Shown here piece after piece: positions 47,530-59,731 of a stretch of 64,000 bases of DNA. The position numbers and the translations under genes were made by a program. The notes beneath the pieces were generated by a model. That model was not told where the DNA came from. It made no database searches and worked only from the letters and a program-made list of their open reading frames with translations. Source of the stretch: Stomoxys calcitrans (taxonomy: Eukaryota; Arthropoda; Insecta; Diptera; Muscidae); contig NC_081553.1 in assembly GCF_963082655.1 (NCBI RefSeq), positions 48,038,541 to 48,102,540 of the forward strand. The letters are read 5' to 3'. Position 1 is the stretch's first letter, and each line of letters opens with the position of its first letter.

Positions 47530-50500
47530 TTAATGGACTTACGATGAAATTTCGAATTTTTAAATGGAGTCACGAATTAAGGCCCATTTCCCTCTAGGAC
47601 GCATAGTTAAGGAGATACAGCCATTTTAAGTTTTCCAAGTGAAATATCGATTTTTAATGGACTTACGATGAAATTTTGAATTTTTGGATGGAGTCACGAA
47701 TTAAGGCCCATTTCCCTCTAGGACGCATAGTTAAGGAGATACAGCCATTTTAAGTTTTCCAAGTGAAATATCGATTTTTAATGGACTTACGATGAAATTT
47801 TGAATTTTTGGATGGAGTCACGAATTAAGGCCCATTTCCCTCTAGGACGCATAGTTAAGGAGATACAGCCATTTTAAGTTTTCCAAGTGAAATTTCGATT
47901 TTTAATGGACTTACGATGAAATTTCGAATTTTTGGATGGAGTCACGAATTAAGGCCCATTTACCTCTAGGACGCTTAGTTAAGGAGATACAGCCATTTTA
48001 AGTTTTCCAAGTGAAATTTCGATTTTTAGTAGACTTACGATAAAATTTCGAATTTTTGGATGGAGTCACGAATTAAGGCCCATTTCCCACTGGGACGCTT
48101 AGTTAAGGAGATACAGCCATTTTAAGTTTTCCAAGTGAAATTTCTATTTTTAATGGACTTACGATGAAATTTCGAGTTTTTGGATGGAGTTACGAATTAA
48201 GGCCCATTTCCCTCTAGGACGCATAGTTAAGGAGATACAGCTATTTTAAGTTTTCTAAGTGCAACTTCGATTTTTAATGGATTTTCAATGATATTTCGAA
48301 TTTTTGGAGTCACGAATTAAGGCCCATTTCCCTCTAGGACGCAGATACAGCCATTTTAAGTTTTCCGAGTGAAACTTCGATTTTTAATGGATTTTCAATG
48401 TAATTTCGAATTTTTGGATGGAGTCACGAATTAAGGCCCATTTCCCCCTAGGACGCTTAGTTAAGGAGATACAGCCATTTTAAGTTTTCCAAGTGAAACT
48501 TCGATTTTTAATGGATTTTCAATGAAATTTTGAATTTTTGGATGGAGTCACGAATTAAGGCCCATTTCCCTCTAGGACGCTTAGTTAAGGAGATACAGCC
48601 ATTTTAAGTTTTCCAAGTGAAATTTCGATTTTTAATGGACTTACGATGAAATTTCGAATTTTTGGATGGAGTCACGAATTAAGGCCCATTTCCCTCTAGG
48701 ACGCATAGTTAAGGAGATACAGCCATTTAAAGTTTTCCAAGTGAAACTTCGATTTTTAATGGATTTTCAATGAAATTTTGAATTTTTGGATGGAGTCACG
48801 AATTAAGGCCCATTTCCCTCTAGGACGGTTAGTTAAGGAGATACAACCATTTTAAGTTATCCAAGTGAAATTTTGATTTTTAATGGACTTACGATGAAAT
48901 TTCGTATTTTTTGATGGAGTCACGAATTAAGGCCCATTTCCCTCTAGGACGCATAGTTAAGGAGATACAGCGATTTTAAGTTTTCCAAGTGAAACTTCGA
49001 TTATTAATGGATTTTCTTTGATATTTTAAATTTTTTGATGGAGTCACGAATTAAGGCCCATTTCCCTCTAGGACGCTTAGTTAAGGAGATACAGCAATTT
49101 TAAGTTTTCCAAGTGAAACTTCGATTTTTAATGGATTTTCAATGAAATTTCGAATTTTTGGATGGAGTCACGAATTAAGGCCCATTTCCCTCTAGGACGC
49201 TTAGTTAAGGAGATACAGCCATTTTAAGTTTTCCAAGTGAAACTTCGATTTTTAATGGATTTTCAATGAAATTTTGAGTTTTTGGATGGAGTCACGAATT
49301 AAGGCCCATTTCCCTCTAGGACGCATAGTTAAGGAGATATAGCAATTTTAAGTTTTCCAAGTGAAACTTCGATTATTAATGGATTTTCTTTGATATTTTA
49401 AATTTTTTGATGGAGTCACGAATTAAGGCCCATTTCCCTCTAGGACGCTTAGTTAAGGAGATACAGCAATTTTAAGTTTTCCAAGTGAAACTTCGATTAT
49501 TAATGGATTTTCTTTGATATTTTAAATTTTTTGATGGAGTCACGAATTAAGGCCCATTTCCCTCTAGGACGCTTAGTTAAGGAGATACAGCAATTTTAAG
49601 TTTACCAAGTGAAACTTCGATTATTAATGGATTTTCTTTGATATTTTAAATTTTTTGATGGAGTCACGAATTAAGGCCCATTTCCCTCTAGGACGCTTAG
49701 TTAAGGAGATACAGCAATTTTAAGTTTTCCAAGTGAAACTTCGATTATTAATGGATTTTCTTTGATATTTTAAATTTTTTGATGGAGTCACGAATTAAGG
49801 CCCATTTCCCTCTAGGACGCATACTTAAGGAGATACAGCCATTTAAAGTTTTCCAAGTGAAACTTCGATTTTTAATGGATTTTCAATGAAATTTCGAATT
49901 TTTGGATGGAGTCACGAATTAAGGCCCATTTCCCTCTAGGACGCATAGTTAAGGAGATACAACCATTTTAAGTTATCCAAGTGAAATTTTGATTTTTAAT
50001 GGACTTACGATGAAATTTCGAATTTTTAAATGGAGTCACGAATTAAGGCCCATTTCCCTCTAGGACGCATAGTTAAGGAGATACAGCCATTTTAAGTTTT
50101 CCAAGTGAAATATCGATTTTTAATGGACTTACGATGAAATTTTGAATTTTTGGATGGAGTCACGAATTAAGGCCCATTTCCCTCTAGGACGCATAGTTAA
50201 GGAGATACAGCCATTTTAAGTTTTCCAAGTGAAATTTCGATTTTTAATGGACTTACGATGAAATTTCGAATTTTTGGATGGAGTCACGAATTAAGGCCCA
50301 TTTACCTCTAGGACGCTTAGTTAAGGAGATACAGCCATTTTAAGTTTTCCAAGTGAAATTTCGATTTTTAGTAGACTTACGATAAAATTTCGAATTTTTG
50401 GATGGAGTCACGAATTAAGGCCCATTTCCCACTGGGACGCTTAGTTAAGGAGATACAGCCATTTTAAGTTTTCCAAGTGAAATTTCTATTTTTAATGGAC

Positions 50501-52200
50501 TTACGATGAAATTTCGAGTTTTTGGATGGAGTTACGAATTAAGGCCCATTTCCCTCTAGGACGCATAGTTAAGGAGATACAGCTATTTTAAGTTTTCTAA
50601 GTGCAACTTCGATTTTTAATGGATTTTCAATGATATTTCGAATTTTTGGAGTCACGAATTAAGGCCCATTTCCCTCTAGGACGCAGATACAGCCATTTTA
50701 AGTTTTCCGAGTGAAACTTCGATTTTTAATGGATTTTCAATGTAATTTCGAATTTTTGGATGGAGTCACGAATTAAGGCCCATTTCCCCCTAGGACGCTT
50801 AGTTAAGGAGATACAGCCATTTTAAGTTTTCCAAGTGAAACTTCGATTTTTAATGGATTTTCAATGAAATTTTGAATTTTTGGATGGAGTCACGAATTAA
50901 GGCCCATTTCCCTCTAGGACGCTTAGTTAAGGAGATACAGCCATTTTAAGTTTTCCAAGTGAAATTTCGATTTTTAATGGACTTACGATGAAATTTCGAA
51001 TTTTTGGATGGAGTCACGAATTAAGGCCCATTTCCCTCTAGGACGCATAGTTAAGGAGATACAGCCATTTAAAGTTTTCCAAGTGAAACTTCGATTTTTA
51101 ATGGATTTTCAATGAAATTTTGAATTTTTGGATGGAGTCACGAATTAAGGCCCATTTCCCTCTAGGACGGTTAGTTAAGGAGATACAGCCATTTTAAGTT
51201 TTCCAAGTGAAACTTCGATTTTTAATGGATTTTCAATGATATTTCGAATTTTTGGATGGAGTCACGAATTAAGGCCCATTTCCCTCTAGGACGCATACTT
51301 AAGGAGATACAGCCATTTAAAGTTTTCCAAGTGAAACTTCGATTTTTAATGGATTTTCAATGAAATTTCGAATTTTTGGATGGAGTCACGAATTAAGGCC
51401 CATTTCCCTCTAGGACGCATAGTTAAGGAGATACAGCGATTTTAAGTTTTCCAAGTGAAACTTCGATTATTAATGGATTTTCTTTGATATTTTAAATTTT
51501 TTGATGGAGTCACGAATTAAGGCCCATTTCCCTCTAGGACGCTTAGTTAAGGAGATACAGCAATTTTAAGTTTTCCAAGTGAAACTTCGATTTTTAATGG
51601 ATTTTCAATGAAATTTCGAATTTTTGGATGGAGTCACGAATTAAGGCCCATTTCCCTCTAGGACGCTTAGTTAAGGAGATACAGCCATTTTAAGTTTTCC
51701 AAGTGAAACTTCGATTATTAATGGATTTTCTTTGATATTTTAAATTTTTTGATGGAGTCACGAATTAAGGCCCATTTCCCTCTAGGACGCTTAGTTAAGG
51801 AGATACAGCAATTTTAAGTTTTCCAAGTGAAACTTCGATTATTAATGGATTTTCTTTGATATTTTAAATTTTTTGATGGAGTCACGAATTAAGGCCCATT
51901 TCCCTCTAGGACGCTTAGTTAAGGAGATACAGCAATTTTAAGTTTACCAAGTGAAACTTCGATTATTAATGGATTTTCTTTGATATTTTAAATTTTTTGA
52001 TGGAGTCACGAATTAAGGCCCATTTCCCTCTAGGACGCTTAGTTAAGGAGATACAGCAATTTTAAGTTTTCCAAGTGAAACTTCGATTATTAATGGATTT
52101 TCTTTGATATTTTAAATTTTTTGATGGAGTCACGAATTAAGGCCCATTTCCCTCTAGGACGCATACTTAAGGAGATACAGCCATTTAAAGTTTTCCAAGT
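47530..52200 (+). repeat. Tandem duplication of a ~2.3-kb satellite block
   Basis: Rare variants repeat 2,342 bp apart: the 'ttttctaagtgcaacttcg' monomer with its shortened neighbour 'gacgcagatacagcc' (48,251 and 50,593), 'gacggttagttaagg' (48,826 and 51,168) and 'gacgcatacttaagg' (49,818 and 52,160). Near the left end the offset is 2,466, one monomer more, because the left copy has two 'aaatatcgattttt' monomers and the right has one. Both copies contain runs of the 'tttctttgatattttaaatt' variant. Confidence 0.88.
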
Positions 52201-54239
52201 GAAACTTCGATTTTTAATGGATTTTCAATGAAATTTCGAATTTTTGGATGGAGTCACGAATTAAGGCCCATTTCCCTCTAGGACGCATAGTTAAGGAGAT
52301 ACAGCCATTTTAAGTTTTCCAAGTGAAACTTCAATTTTTTTTGGATTTTCAATGAAATTTCGAATTTTTGGATGGAGTCACGAATTAAGGCCCATTTCCC
52401 TCTAGGGCGCTTAGTTATAAGTTTTCCAAGTGAAACTTCGATTTTTAATGGATTTTCAATGAAATTTTGAATTTTTGGATGGAGTCACGAATTAAGGCCC
52501 ATTTCCCTCTAGGACGCTTAGTTAAGGAGATACAGCCATTTTAAGTTTTCCAAGTGAAACTTCGATTTTTAATGGATTTTCAATGAAATTTCGAATTTTT
52601 GGATGGAGTCACGAATTAAGGCCCATTTCCCTCTAGGACGCATACTTAAGGAGATACAGCAATTTAAAGTTTTCCAAGTGAAACTTCGATTTTTAATGGA
52701 TTTTCAATGAAATTTCGAATTTTTGGATGGAGTCACGAATTAAGGCCCATTTCCCCCGAGGACGCTTAGTTAAGGAGATACAGCCATTTTAAGTTTTCCA
52801 AGTGAAACTTCGATTTTTAATGGATTTTCAATGATATTTCGAATTTTTGGATGGAGTCACGAATTAAGGCCCATTTCCCTCTAGGACGCTTAGTTATAAG
52901 TTTTCCAAGTGAAACTTCGATTTTTAATGGATTTTCAATGAAATTTTGAATTTTTGGATGGAGTCACGAATTAAGGCCCATTTCCCTCTAGGACGCTTAG
53001 TTAAGGAGATACAGCCATTTTAAGTTTTCCAAGTGAAACTTTGATTTTTAATGGATTTTCAATGTAATTTCGAATTTTTGGATGGAGTCACGAATTAAGG
53101 CCCATTTCCCCCTAGGACGCTTAGTTAAGGAGATACAGCCATTTTAAGTTTTCCAAGTGAAACTTTGATTTTTAATGGATTTTCAATGAAATTTTGAATT
53201 TTTGGATGGAGTCACGAATTAAGGCCCATTTCCCTCTAGGACGCTTAGTTAAGGAGATACAGCCATTTTAAGTTTTCCAAGTGAAACTTTGATTTTTAAT
53301 GGATTTTCAATGTAATTTCGAATTTTTGGATGGAGTCACGAATTAAGGCCCATTTCCCTCTAGGACGCTTAGTTAAGGAGATACAGCCATTTTAAGTTTT
53401 CCAAGTGAAACTTCGATTTTTAATGGATTTTCAATGATATTTCGAATTTTTGGATGGAGTCACGAATTAAGGCCCATTTCCCTCTAGGACGCATACTTAA
53501 GGAGATACAGCCATTTAAAGTTTTCCAAGTGAAACTTCGATTTTTAATGGATTTTCAATGAAATTTCGAATTTTTGGATGGAGTCACGAATTAAGGCCCA
53601 TATCCCTCTAGGACGCTTAGTTAAGGAGATACAGCCATTTTAAGTTTTCCAAGTGAAACTTTGATTTTTAATGGATTTTCAATGAAATTTCGAATTTTTG
53701 GATGGAGTCACGAATTAAGGCCCATTTCCCTCTAGGACGCTTAGTTAAGGAGATACAGCCATTTTAAGTTTTCCAAGTGAAACTGCGATTTTTAATGGAT
53801 TTTCAATGAAATTTCGAATTTTTGGATGGAGTCACGAATTAAGGCCCATTTCCTTCTAGGACGCATAGTTAAAGAGATACAACCATTTTAAGTTTTCCAA
53901 GTGAAACTTCGATTTTAATGGAAATTCGATGAAATTTCGAATTTTTGGATGGAGTCAAGAATTAAAGCCCAATTACCTCTAGAACCTATAGTTAAGGAGA
54001 TACAGCCATTTTAAGTTTTCCAAGTGAAATTTCGACTTTTAATGGATTTTCGATGAAATTCAAAATTTTTGGAAGGAGTCACGAATTAAGGCCCAATTAC
54101 CTCTAGAACCTATAGTTAAGGAGATACAGCCATTTTAAGTTTTCCAAGTGAAACTTCGATTTGTAATGGATTTTCGATGAAATTTTAAATTTTTGGATGG
54201 AGTCACGGATTAAGGCCCATTTCCCTCAAGGACGCATAG

Positions 54240-54587
54240 ATATTTGATTTCATTATTTTGCATTTACTCCTTGTTTGGAAAAATGGTCTGAATACATGCA
54301 CCCAATTATTTCATTTCTTGTTGCATTTTAAACTTAATTATAAAAGTATTCTCCTTACTATAAATAATGCTCATCCCACTAAAGTGTTTCAATATTCACA
54401 CTTGAAAGCAGACTGTCTGAGACGCCTCACAAACACATACATTGAATGGCTTACAAATATGTGTATTAGACTAAAAGCCAACAGAAATTGGTTACATTTC
54501 CTACTTTAACTTATGTGCATATATTAATGGACAGGAATATAATGAAAATCCTGATATAGTTAAGCAGAGGTGTCCAACATAGGTAGG
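54240..54587. other. Right flank of the satellite, nothing recognised
   Basis: AT-rich sequence with one plus-strand frame of 83 codons (54,258-54,509) that has no recognisable motif. It may be unique DNA. The transition from satellite is abrupt, within 'gacgcatagatatttg'. Confidence 0.4.
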
Positions 54588-55036
54588 AACAAGTAAAATA
54601 ATGCTAAATTCGGCCGGGCCTAATCATATATACACTCCACCATGGATCGCATTTGTCGAGTTCTTTTCCCGGTATCTTTTTATAGGCAAAAAAAGGATAA
54701 AAAAAGAGAATTGTTATGCTATTGGAGATATATCAAGTTTTTAATGTCGGAGACCATAGTAGAAGTCATTGTGCAAAATCTTAGTCAAATCGAATAAGAA
54801 TTGAAGACAAGATCCCAAATCGGTTTATATGGGAGCTATATCAGGTTATAGACCGATTTGAATCATACTTAGCCCAGTTGTTGTTGGAAGTCATAACAAA
54901 ACCCCTCATGAAAATTTTCAACTAAATCGGATGAGAATTGCGCCCTCTAGAGGCTCAAGAAGTCAAAATCCACGATCGGTTTATATGACAGCTATATCAG
55001 GTTACATACCGATTTAAACCATACATAGCACAGTTG
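54588..55036 (+). mobile_element. Family A head, truncated by a non-LTR element
   Basis: The head has 'aacaagtaaaataatgctaa', the palindrome variant and 'cactccaccatgg', then two 153-bp units ending in 'accatacatagcacagttg'. At about 55,037 it runs straight into retrotransposon coding sequence. No microsatellite or core follows. Confidence 0.75.
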
Positions 55037-57590
55037 TGCCTCCTGGAAGCTTTTCTGCGAACAGGTCGATAGGGTTAATGACGCCGCCAAGATAAAAAAA
55101 GTTTCTCTCAAAAACTCATATCCAAACTGAAACTTTAGTAGACGACATGCGAGTGAGAGCAGAGACAACGGAGGTCATGTTGAGGTTTTTGATGAAACCC
55201 CATTTTCCACAGGATACGAAAGGACTCACGAAATCTTGGAATCTTGGAATAATGACGTTGATCGGAGGATTATAACAACGGAATTTATGGTGAAGGAATC
55301 CTTGAGGAGATGCTTCAAACCATTTAAGTCACCCGCACCTGATGGGATTTTTCCGGCATTACTACAGAAAGAGGCAGACTATCTGGCGTCTCGTCTGGCC
55401 AAAATTTTCACAGCGTGGATAGGACTTTCATATACTCCGAAAGCCTGGCAGGAGGCAACGGTGGTGTTTGTACCCAAGCCCGGCAAGGCTATTTATGCGA
55501 CACCAACGGTCTACAGACCCCTACGCCTTACATCCTTTCTACTCAAAACCATGGAAAGTATTGTGGACACCATGTTAAAAAGTTTGACATAGAGCGATCT
55601 GCTCAAATACAAACAGCATGCCTATGCCAAGGCAAGGTCAGTGGAGACTGTCAAGCACTAGGTTGGGCATAAAATAGAAGAATTCTTCGATGCCAAAACG
55701 TACACCCTGGCGGTATGCATTGACATCGAGGGGGCTTTAAACAATGTGCGGACCGACACACTGATCCAATCCTTAGACCATTACCGGGTGGACCCGGTCC
55801 TTAGAGACTGGATAAACCATACGCTAAGGAACAGGTGGATATATTGTGTGTCGCATGGCATAAATATAAGGTAGAGAGTGGCACAGGGCAAGCCACAGGG
55901 GGGCATTTTATCGCCACTCCTATGGGTGACCACCATAAATGACCTATTACGGATGCTGACTGAGGAGGGATTTGAACCCGTCTGCTACGCAGACGATGTT
56001 ATAATACTTCTAAGGGGTGAAGATCCGATCGAGCTATGCCGAAGGGCCGAAAGGGTGTGGCATATGGCATATTACTGAGCTAGACCCAGAGGTCTCAATG
56101 TTAACCCAGAGAAGACTGAAATATGCCTGTTCACAGTGAAGGCGAAGGTGGGCCAATTTGACGCATCACGTTTCCTCAATAAGACGGTTTCGATATCTGA
56201 CAAGGTCAAATACTTAGGTGTGATTTTGGACAGGAAACTGAATTGAAAGTGTCACATTCAGGAGCGTACTGAGAAGGCTCACAAATGTTGGGCACTATTC
56301 AGACGGGCCGTGGGCTCGAAATGGGGCCTGAATCCTAGGATAGTCCACTGGCTTTACAGGAGCATGATTAGACCAATACTTACTTACGCCTCAGTAGTTT
56401 GGTGGACTGCTTTGGAGAAAAACTGCAACATAAGGACCATACAGCAGGTTCAGAGAACATGTTGTCTTGGCGGAGCGATGAGGACCACGCCTACTAGGGC
56501 ACTGGAGACTATTCTAGATATCCGACCTATTGACATACAGATTAAATGTGAGGCAGCCACTGCGGCTATGAGACTTAAGGCGATGGGAGAATGGATTGAG
56601 GATAGGAGCAGCTCATACCATCGCGGTATAATCGAGGCGACGATAGGAATAGGAAAGGAAGGGAAGAGGTTTCCGATCGATACCTGAGATGAACCCTGAA
56701 GTCGAGTGCGAGGAACTGCTGCCATCGGCACAGTCTTGGATTGACGGAACCCTAGTATTGCCATCTGGAAGATAATGTTACACGGATGGATCAAAGCTAG
56801 AGGACAGAGTGGGCCTGGGGGTTTACATTGAGAACCGAGGGACTGAGATCTGTTTTAGACTGCCTGACCATAATGACGGTCCTGCAGGTGGAGATCCGGC
56901 GCGATCACGAAATGCGTGAAGTGGTGTGGTGCTAACGCGAGGACTTCGAGTGTGAACATCTTTAGTGACAGTAAAATTGCCATAAGGGCAATGACAACCA
57001 GGACGGTAAGGTCACGAACAGTCTTGCAGTGTAAGAAGGAGATTAACGCCTTATCTGAGGATGACAAAATTCGCATCGTTTGGGTGCCGGGCCATAACGT
57101 AATAATGGGAAATGAAAGGGCAGACAATTTGGAGGTGAAGGCCAGAGGACTGCCGCCAATAAACTTGGTTAACCCGAAGCCTTTTGGGTCGGCTCAGTCC
57201 GAGTTAAGGGCGTGGGCGACCGAGTGGGAGACGAATGCGCATGCAACATTGTGGAACAGCGAAACGGTCGGTAGGACGGCGAAAATCCTATGGGAGGATC
57301 CAGATCGTGAAAAGACGAGGCTATTACTGAAAGGAAGCATGAAGGAGGTCAGTATAGCCGATTACTGGCTTAGGTATCATAACGGTGCGGCAAGTGATAA
57401 CATGTGTAGGGCATGCGGGGAAAATGATGAGACGTTGGAGCATTTCCTTTGTCATTGCCCGGCTTTCTCGTCCAACAGATACCGGCACTTGGGAGAAGAC
57501 ACAATATCAGACATGAACCAACTTAGGGGAGTGGTATTGAAAACAATTTAGGATGTTATAAGTAGCACGGAATTCCTAACAAAAATTCTT
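55037..57590 (+). pseudogene. Non-LTR retrotransposon ORF2, 5'-truncated, RT and RNase H
   Basis: The product would be the polyprotein that reverse-transcribes the element's RNA at its target. Reverse-transcriptase motifs, in order, are SPAPDGIFPALLQ (55,330), VFVPKPGK and YRPLRLTSFLLKTME, then CIDIEGA (Asp at 55,719), QGGILSPLLW and the catalytic YADD at 55,986-55,997. Downstream are an RNase H domain (YTDGSK from 56,779; SDSKIAIRA; VWVPGHN; NERAD) and a C-terminal CX2CX8HX4C zinc motif (57,405-57,458). RNase H with this zinc motif suggests the R1/LOA/I group, an inference. ORF1 and the endonuclease are absent, the usual 5' truncation. It is dead: TGA codons at 56,076 and 56,244, a stop at 55,590, and shifts near 55,600-55,690, 56,680 and 56,900. 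Its 3' untranslated region is split by a family A element. Confidence 0.85.
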
Positions 57591-59678
57591 ATTTTTATAC
57601 CCTCCACCATAGGATGGGGATATACTAATTTCGTTATTCTGTTTGTAACATCTTGAAATATGAGCCTATGACCCTATAAAGTATATATATTCTTGATCGT
57701 CATGGCATTTTAAGTCGATCTAGCCATGTCCGTCCGTCTGTCCATCCCTCCGTCTGTCTGTCGAAAGCACGCTAACTTTCGAAGGAGTAAAGCTAGACGC
57801 TTGAAATTTTGCACAAATACTTTTTATTAGTGCAGGTCGGTTGGGATTGTAAATGGGCCAAATCGGTCCATGTTTTGATATAGCTGCCATATAAACCGAT
57901 CTTGGGTCTTGACTTCTTGAGCCTCTAGAGGGCGCAATTCTTATCCGATTCTTATCTTGACTTTTTGAGCCTCTAGAGGGCGCAATTCTCGTCCGATTTA
58001 ACTGAAATTTTGCATCAAATGTTTTGGTATCACTTCCAATAATTGTGCTTAGTATGGCGCAAATCGGTACATAACCTGATATAGCTGCCATATAAACCGA
58101 TCTTGGATCTTGACTTCTTGAGCCAATAGAGCGAGCAATTCTCATCTGATTTGGCTGAAATTTTGTACGAGGTGTTTTGTTATGACTTCCAATAACTGTG
58201 CTAAGTATGGCGTAAATCGGTCCATAATCTGATATAGCTGTCATATAAAACGATCTTGGATCTTGACTTCTTGAGCCTCTAGAGGGCGCAATTCTCATCC
58301 GATTTGACTGCAATTTTGCAAGGAGTTTTTCGGTATCACTTCCAACAACTGTGCTAAGTATGATTCAAATCGGTTTATAATCTTGTATAGCTGTCATATA
58401 AACCGATCATGGATCTTGACTTCTGGAGCCTCTAGAGGGCGCAATTCTTATCCGATTTTATTGAAATTTTGCTCGTAGTGTTTTGGCATCACTTCCAACA
58501 ACTACGCTAAGTGTGATTTAAATCGGTCCAAGTTTTGATATAGCTGCTATATAAACCGATCTTGGGTCTTGAATTCTTGAGCCTCTAGAGGGCGCAATTC
58601 TCGTCCGATTTAACTGAAATTTTGCATGAGGTGTTTTGGTATCACTTCCAATAACTGTGCTAAGTATGGCGTAAATCGGTATATAACCTAATATAGCTGC
58701 CATATAAACCGATCTTGGGTCTTGAATTTTTGAGCCACTAGAGCGCGCAATTCTCATCTGATGTAGCTGAAATTTTGCATGAGGTGTTTTGTTATGACTT
58801 CCAATAACTGTGCTAAGTATGTCGTAAATCGGTCCATAACCTGATATAGCTGCCATATAAACCGATCTTGGGTCTTGACTTCTTGAACCTCCAGATGGCG
58901 CAATTCTTATCCGATTTTATTGAAATTTTGCTCGTAGTGTTTTGGTAGCACTTCCAAAAACTACGCTAAGTATGGTTTAAATCGGTCCATGTTTTGATAT
59001 AGCTGCCATATAAACCGATCTGTGATCTTGACTTCTTCGACCTCTAAAGGGCGCAATTCTCATCCGATTTGGCTGAGATTTGGTACAACGGCTTCTCTCA
59101 TGACCTTCAACATACGTGTCTAATATGGTCTGAATCGATCAATAGCTTAATACAGCTCCCATATAAACCTATCTCCCGATTTTGCTTCTTGAGCCCCTAC
59201 AAGGCGCAATTCTTATCCAAATGAACTGAAATATTACATAATGACTTCTACAATGTTCAGCATTCATTTATGATCCGAATCGGACTATAACTTGATATAG
59301 CTTCAGTAGCATAACAATTCTTATTCAATATTCTATTGGGTTGCCCAAAAAGTAATTGCGGGTTTTTCATATAGTCGGCATTGACAAATTTTTTCACAGC
59401 TTGTGACTCTGTAATTGCATTCTTTCTTCTGTCAGTTATCAGTTGTTACTTTTAGCTTGCTTTAGAAAAAAATTGTAAAAAAAGTATATTTGATCAAAGT
59501 TCATTCTAAGTATTATTAAAAATGCATTTACTTTCTTTTAAAAAATCCGGAATTACTTTTTGGGCAACCCAATATGTTTGTTTAAAAAGAGATACCGCGC
59601 ATAGAACTCGACAAATGCGATCTATGTTGGAGGATATATAAGATTCGGCCCGGCCGCACTTAGCACGCTTTTACTTGT
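57591..59678 (-). mobile_element. Family A element inserted in the retrotransposon 3' end
   Basis: On the minus strand it has the head (59,678 back to about 59,620, with near-palindrome and 'cctccaacatagatcgc'), then seven or more 153-bp units, the GACR tract (57,723-57,765), the core (57,676-57,700) and the terminal 'atggtggagggtataaaaat'. The anchor 'ataaaccgatcttgg' recurs at 58,092, 58,245, 58,398, 58,551, 58,704, 58,857 and 59,010, exactly 153 bp apart. An extra 48-bp partial duplication lies at about 57,921-57,991. It carries a mariner deletion derivative at 59,336. The antisense copy at 6.8-8.2 kb shows the uninterrupted target, which fixes both boundaries. Confidence 0.85.
59336..59572. 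mobile_element. 237-bp mariner deletion derivative (MITE)
   Basis: The ends match the mariner at 9,349-10,611: inverted repeats of about 28 bp beginning 'ttgggttgcccaaaaagtaa' on each strand, with TA on both sides (59,334-59,335 and 59,573-59,574). The first ~130 bp correspond to 9,349-9,487 and the last ~85 bp to about 10,525-10,611. The whole transposase gene between them is deleted and replaced by a short A-rich join. It cannot code for anything and would have relied on a related transposase. Confidence 0.9.
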
Positions 59679-59731
59679 AAGAGGTTACTTTGTAGTTTTT
59701 ACAGCGCAAAACAAGCTGATTACTGGCTGAG
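59679..59731 (+). mobile_element. Displaced 3' tail of the non-LTR element
   Basis: 'aagaggttactttgtagttt' through 'gattactggctga' continues the 3' untranslated region that stops at 57,590. The uninterrupted order is visible in antisense at 6,855-6,935. The element is lost after this point, so its extreme 3' end is missing here. Confidence 0.8.

Larger units (their letters stand above)
14636..54239 (+). repeat. 124-bp satellite DNA array, about 320 monomers
   Basis: This is a continuous head-to-tail array of a 124-bp monomer, about 35% G+C, all in one orientation. The monomer can be followed by its landmarks 'cttcgatttttaatggattt', 'tttttggatggagtcacgaa', 'ttaaggcccatttccctcta', 'gacgcatagttaaggagata' and 'cagccattttaagttttcca'. 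Variants include the 'gacgcttag' and 'gacgcatag' alternatives, 'tttacgatg' versus 'tttcaatg' types, and a 107-bp form lacking 17 bp. The edge monomers (about 14.6-17 kb and the last ~360 bp) are more diverged than the core. No transposon interrupts the array and there is no coding potential. Such a long pure array is typical of pericentromeric or other heterochromatic satellite. A centromeric role cannot be judged from sequence. Confidence 0.97.

Noticed and set aside
14636..54239. Very regular repeats that might be read as a CRISPR array
   Set aside because: The monomers are contiguous 124-bp direct repeats with no unique spacers, in an evidently eukaryotic setting. This is satellite DNA.
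56450..56794. 114-codon minus-strand frame
   Set aside because: It is a shadow of the sense retrotransposon coding region. The same shadow appears on the plus strand of the antisense copy near 7,949-8,224.
57720..58313. 197-codon minus-strand open frame with 51-residue repeats
   Set aside because: It is translation through the 153-bp non-coding units of a family A element and begins or ends in the microsatellite. There are stops in other copies and no known domain. It is kept only as a curiosity in the findings.
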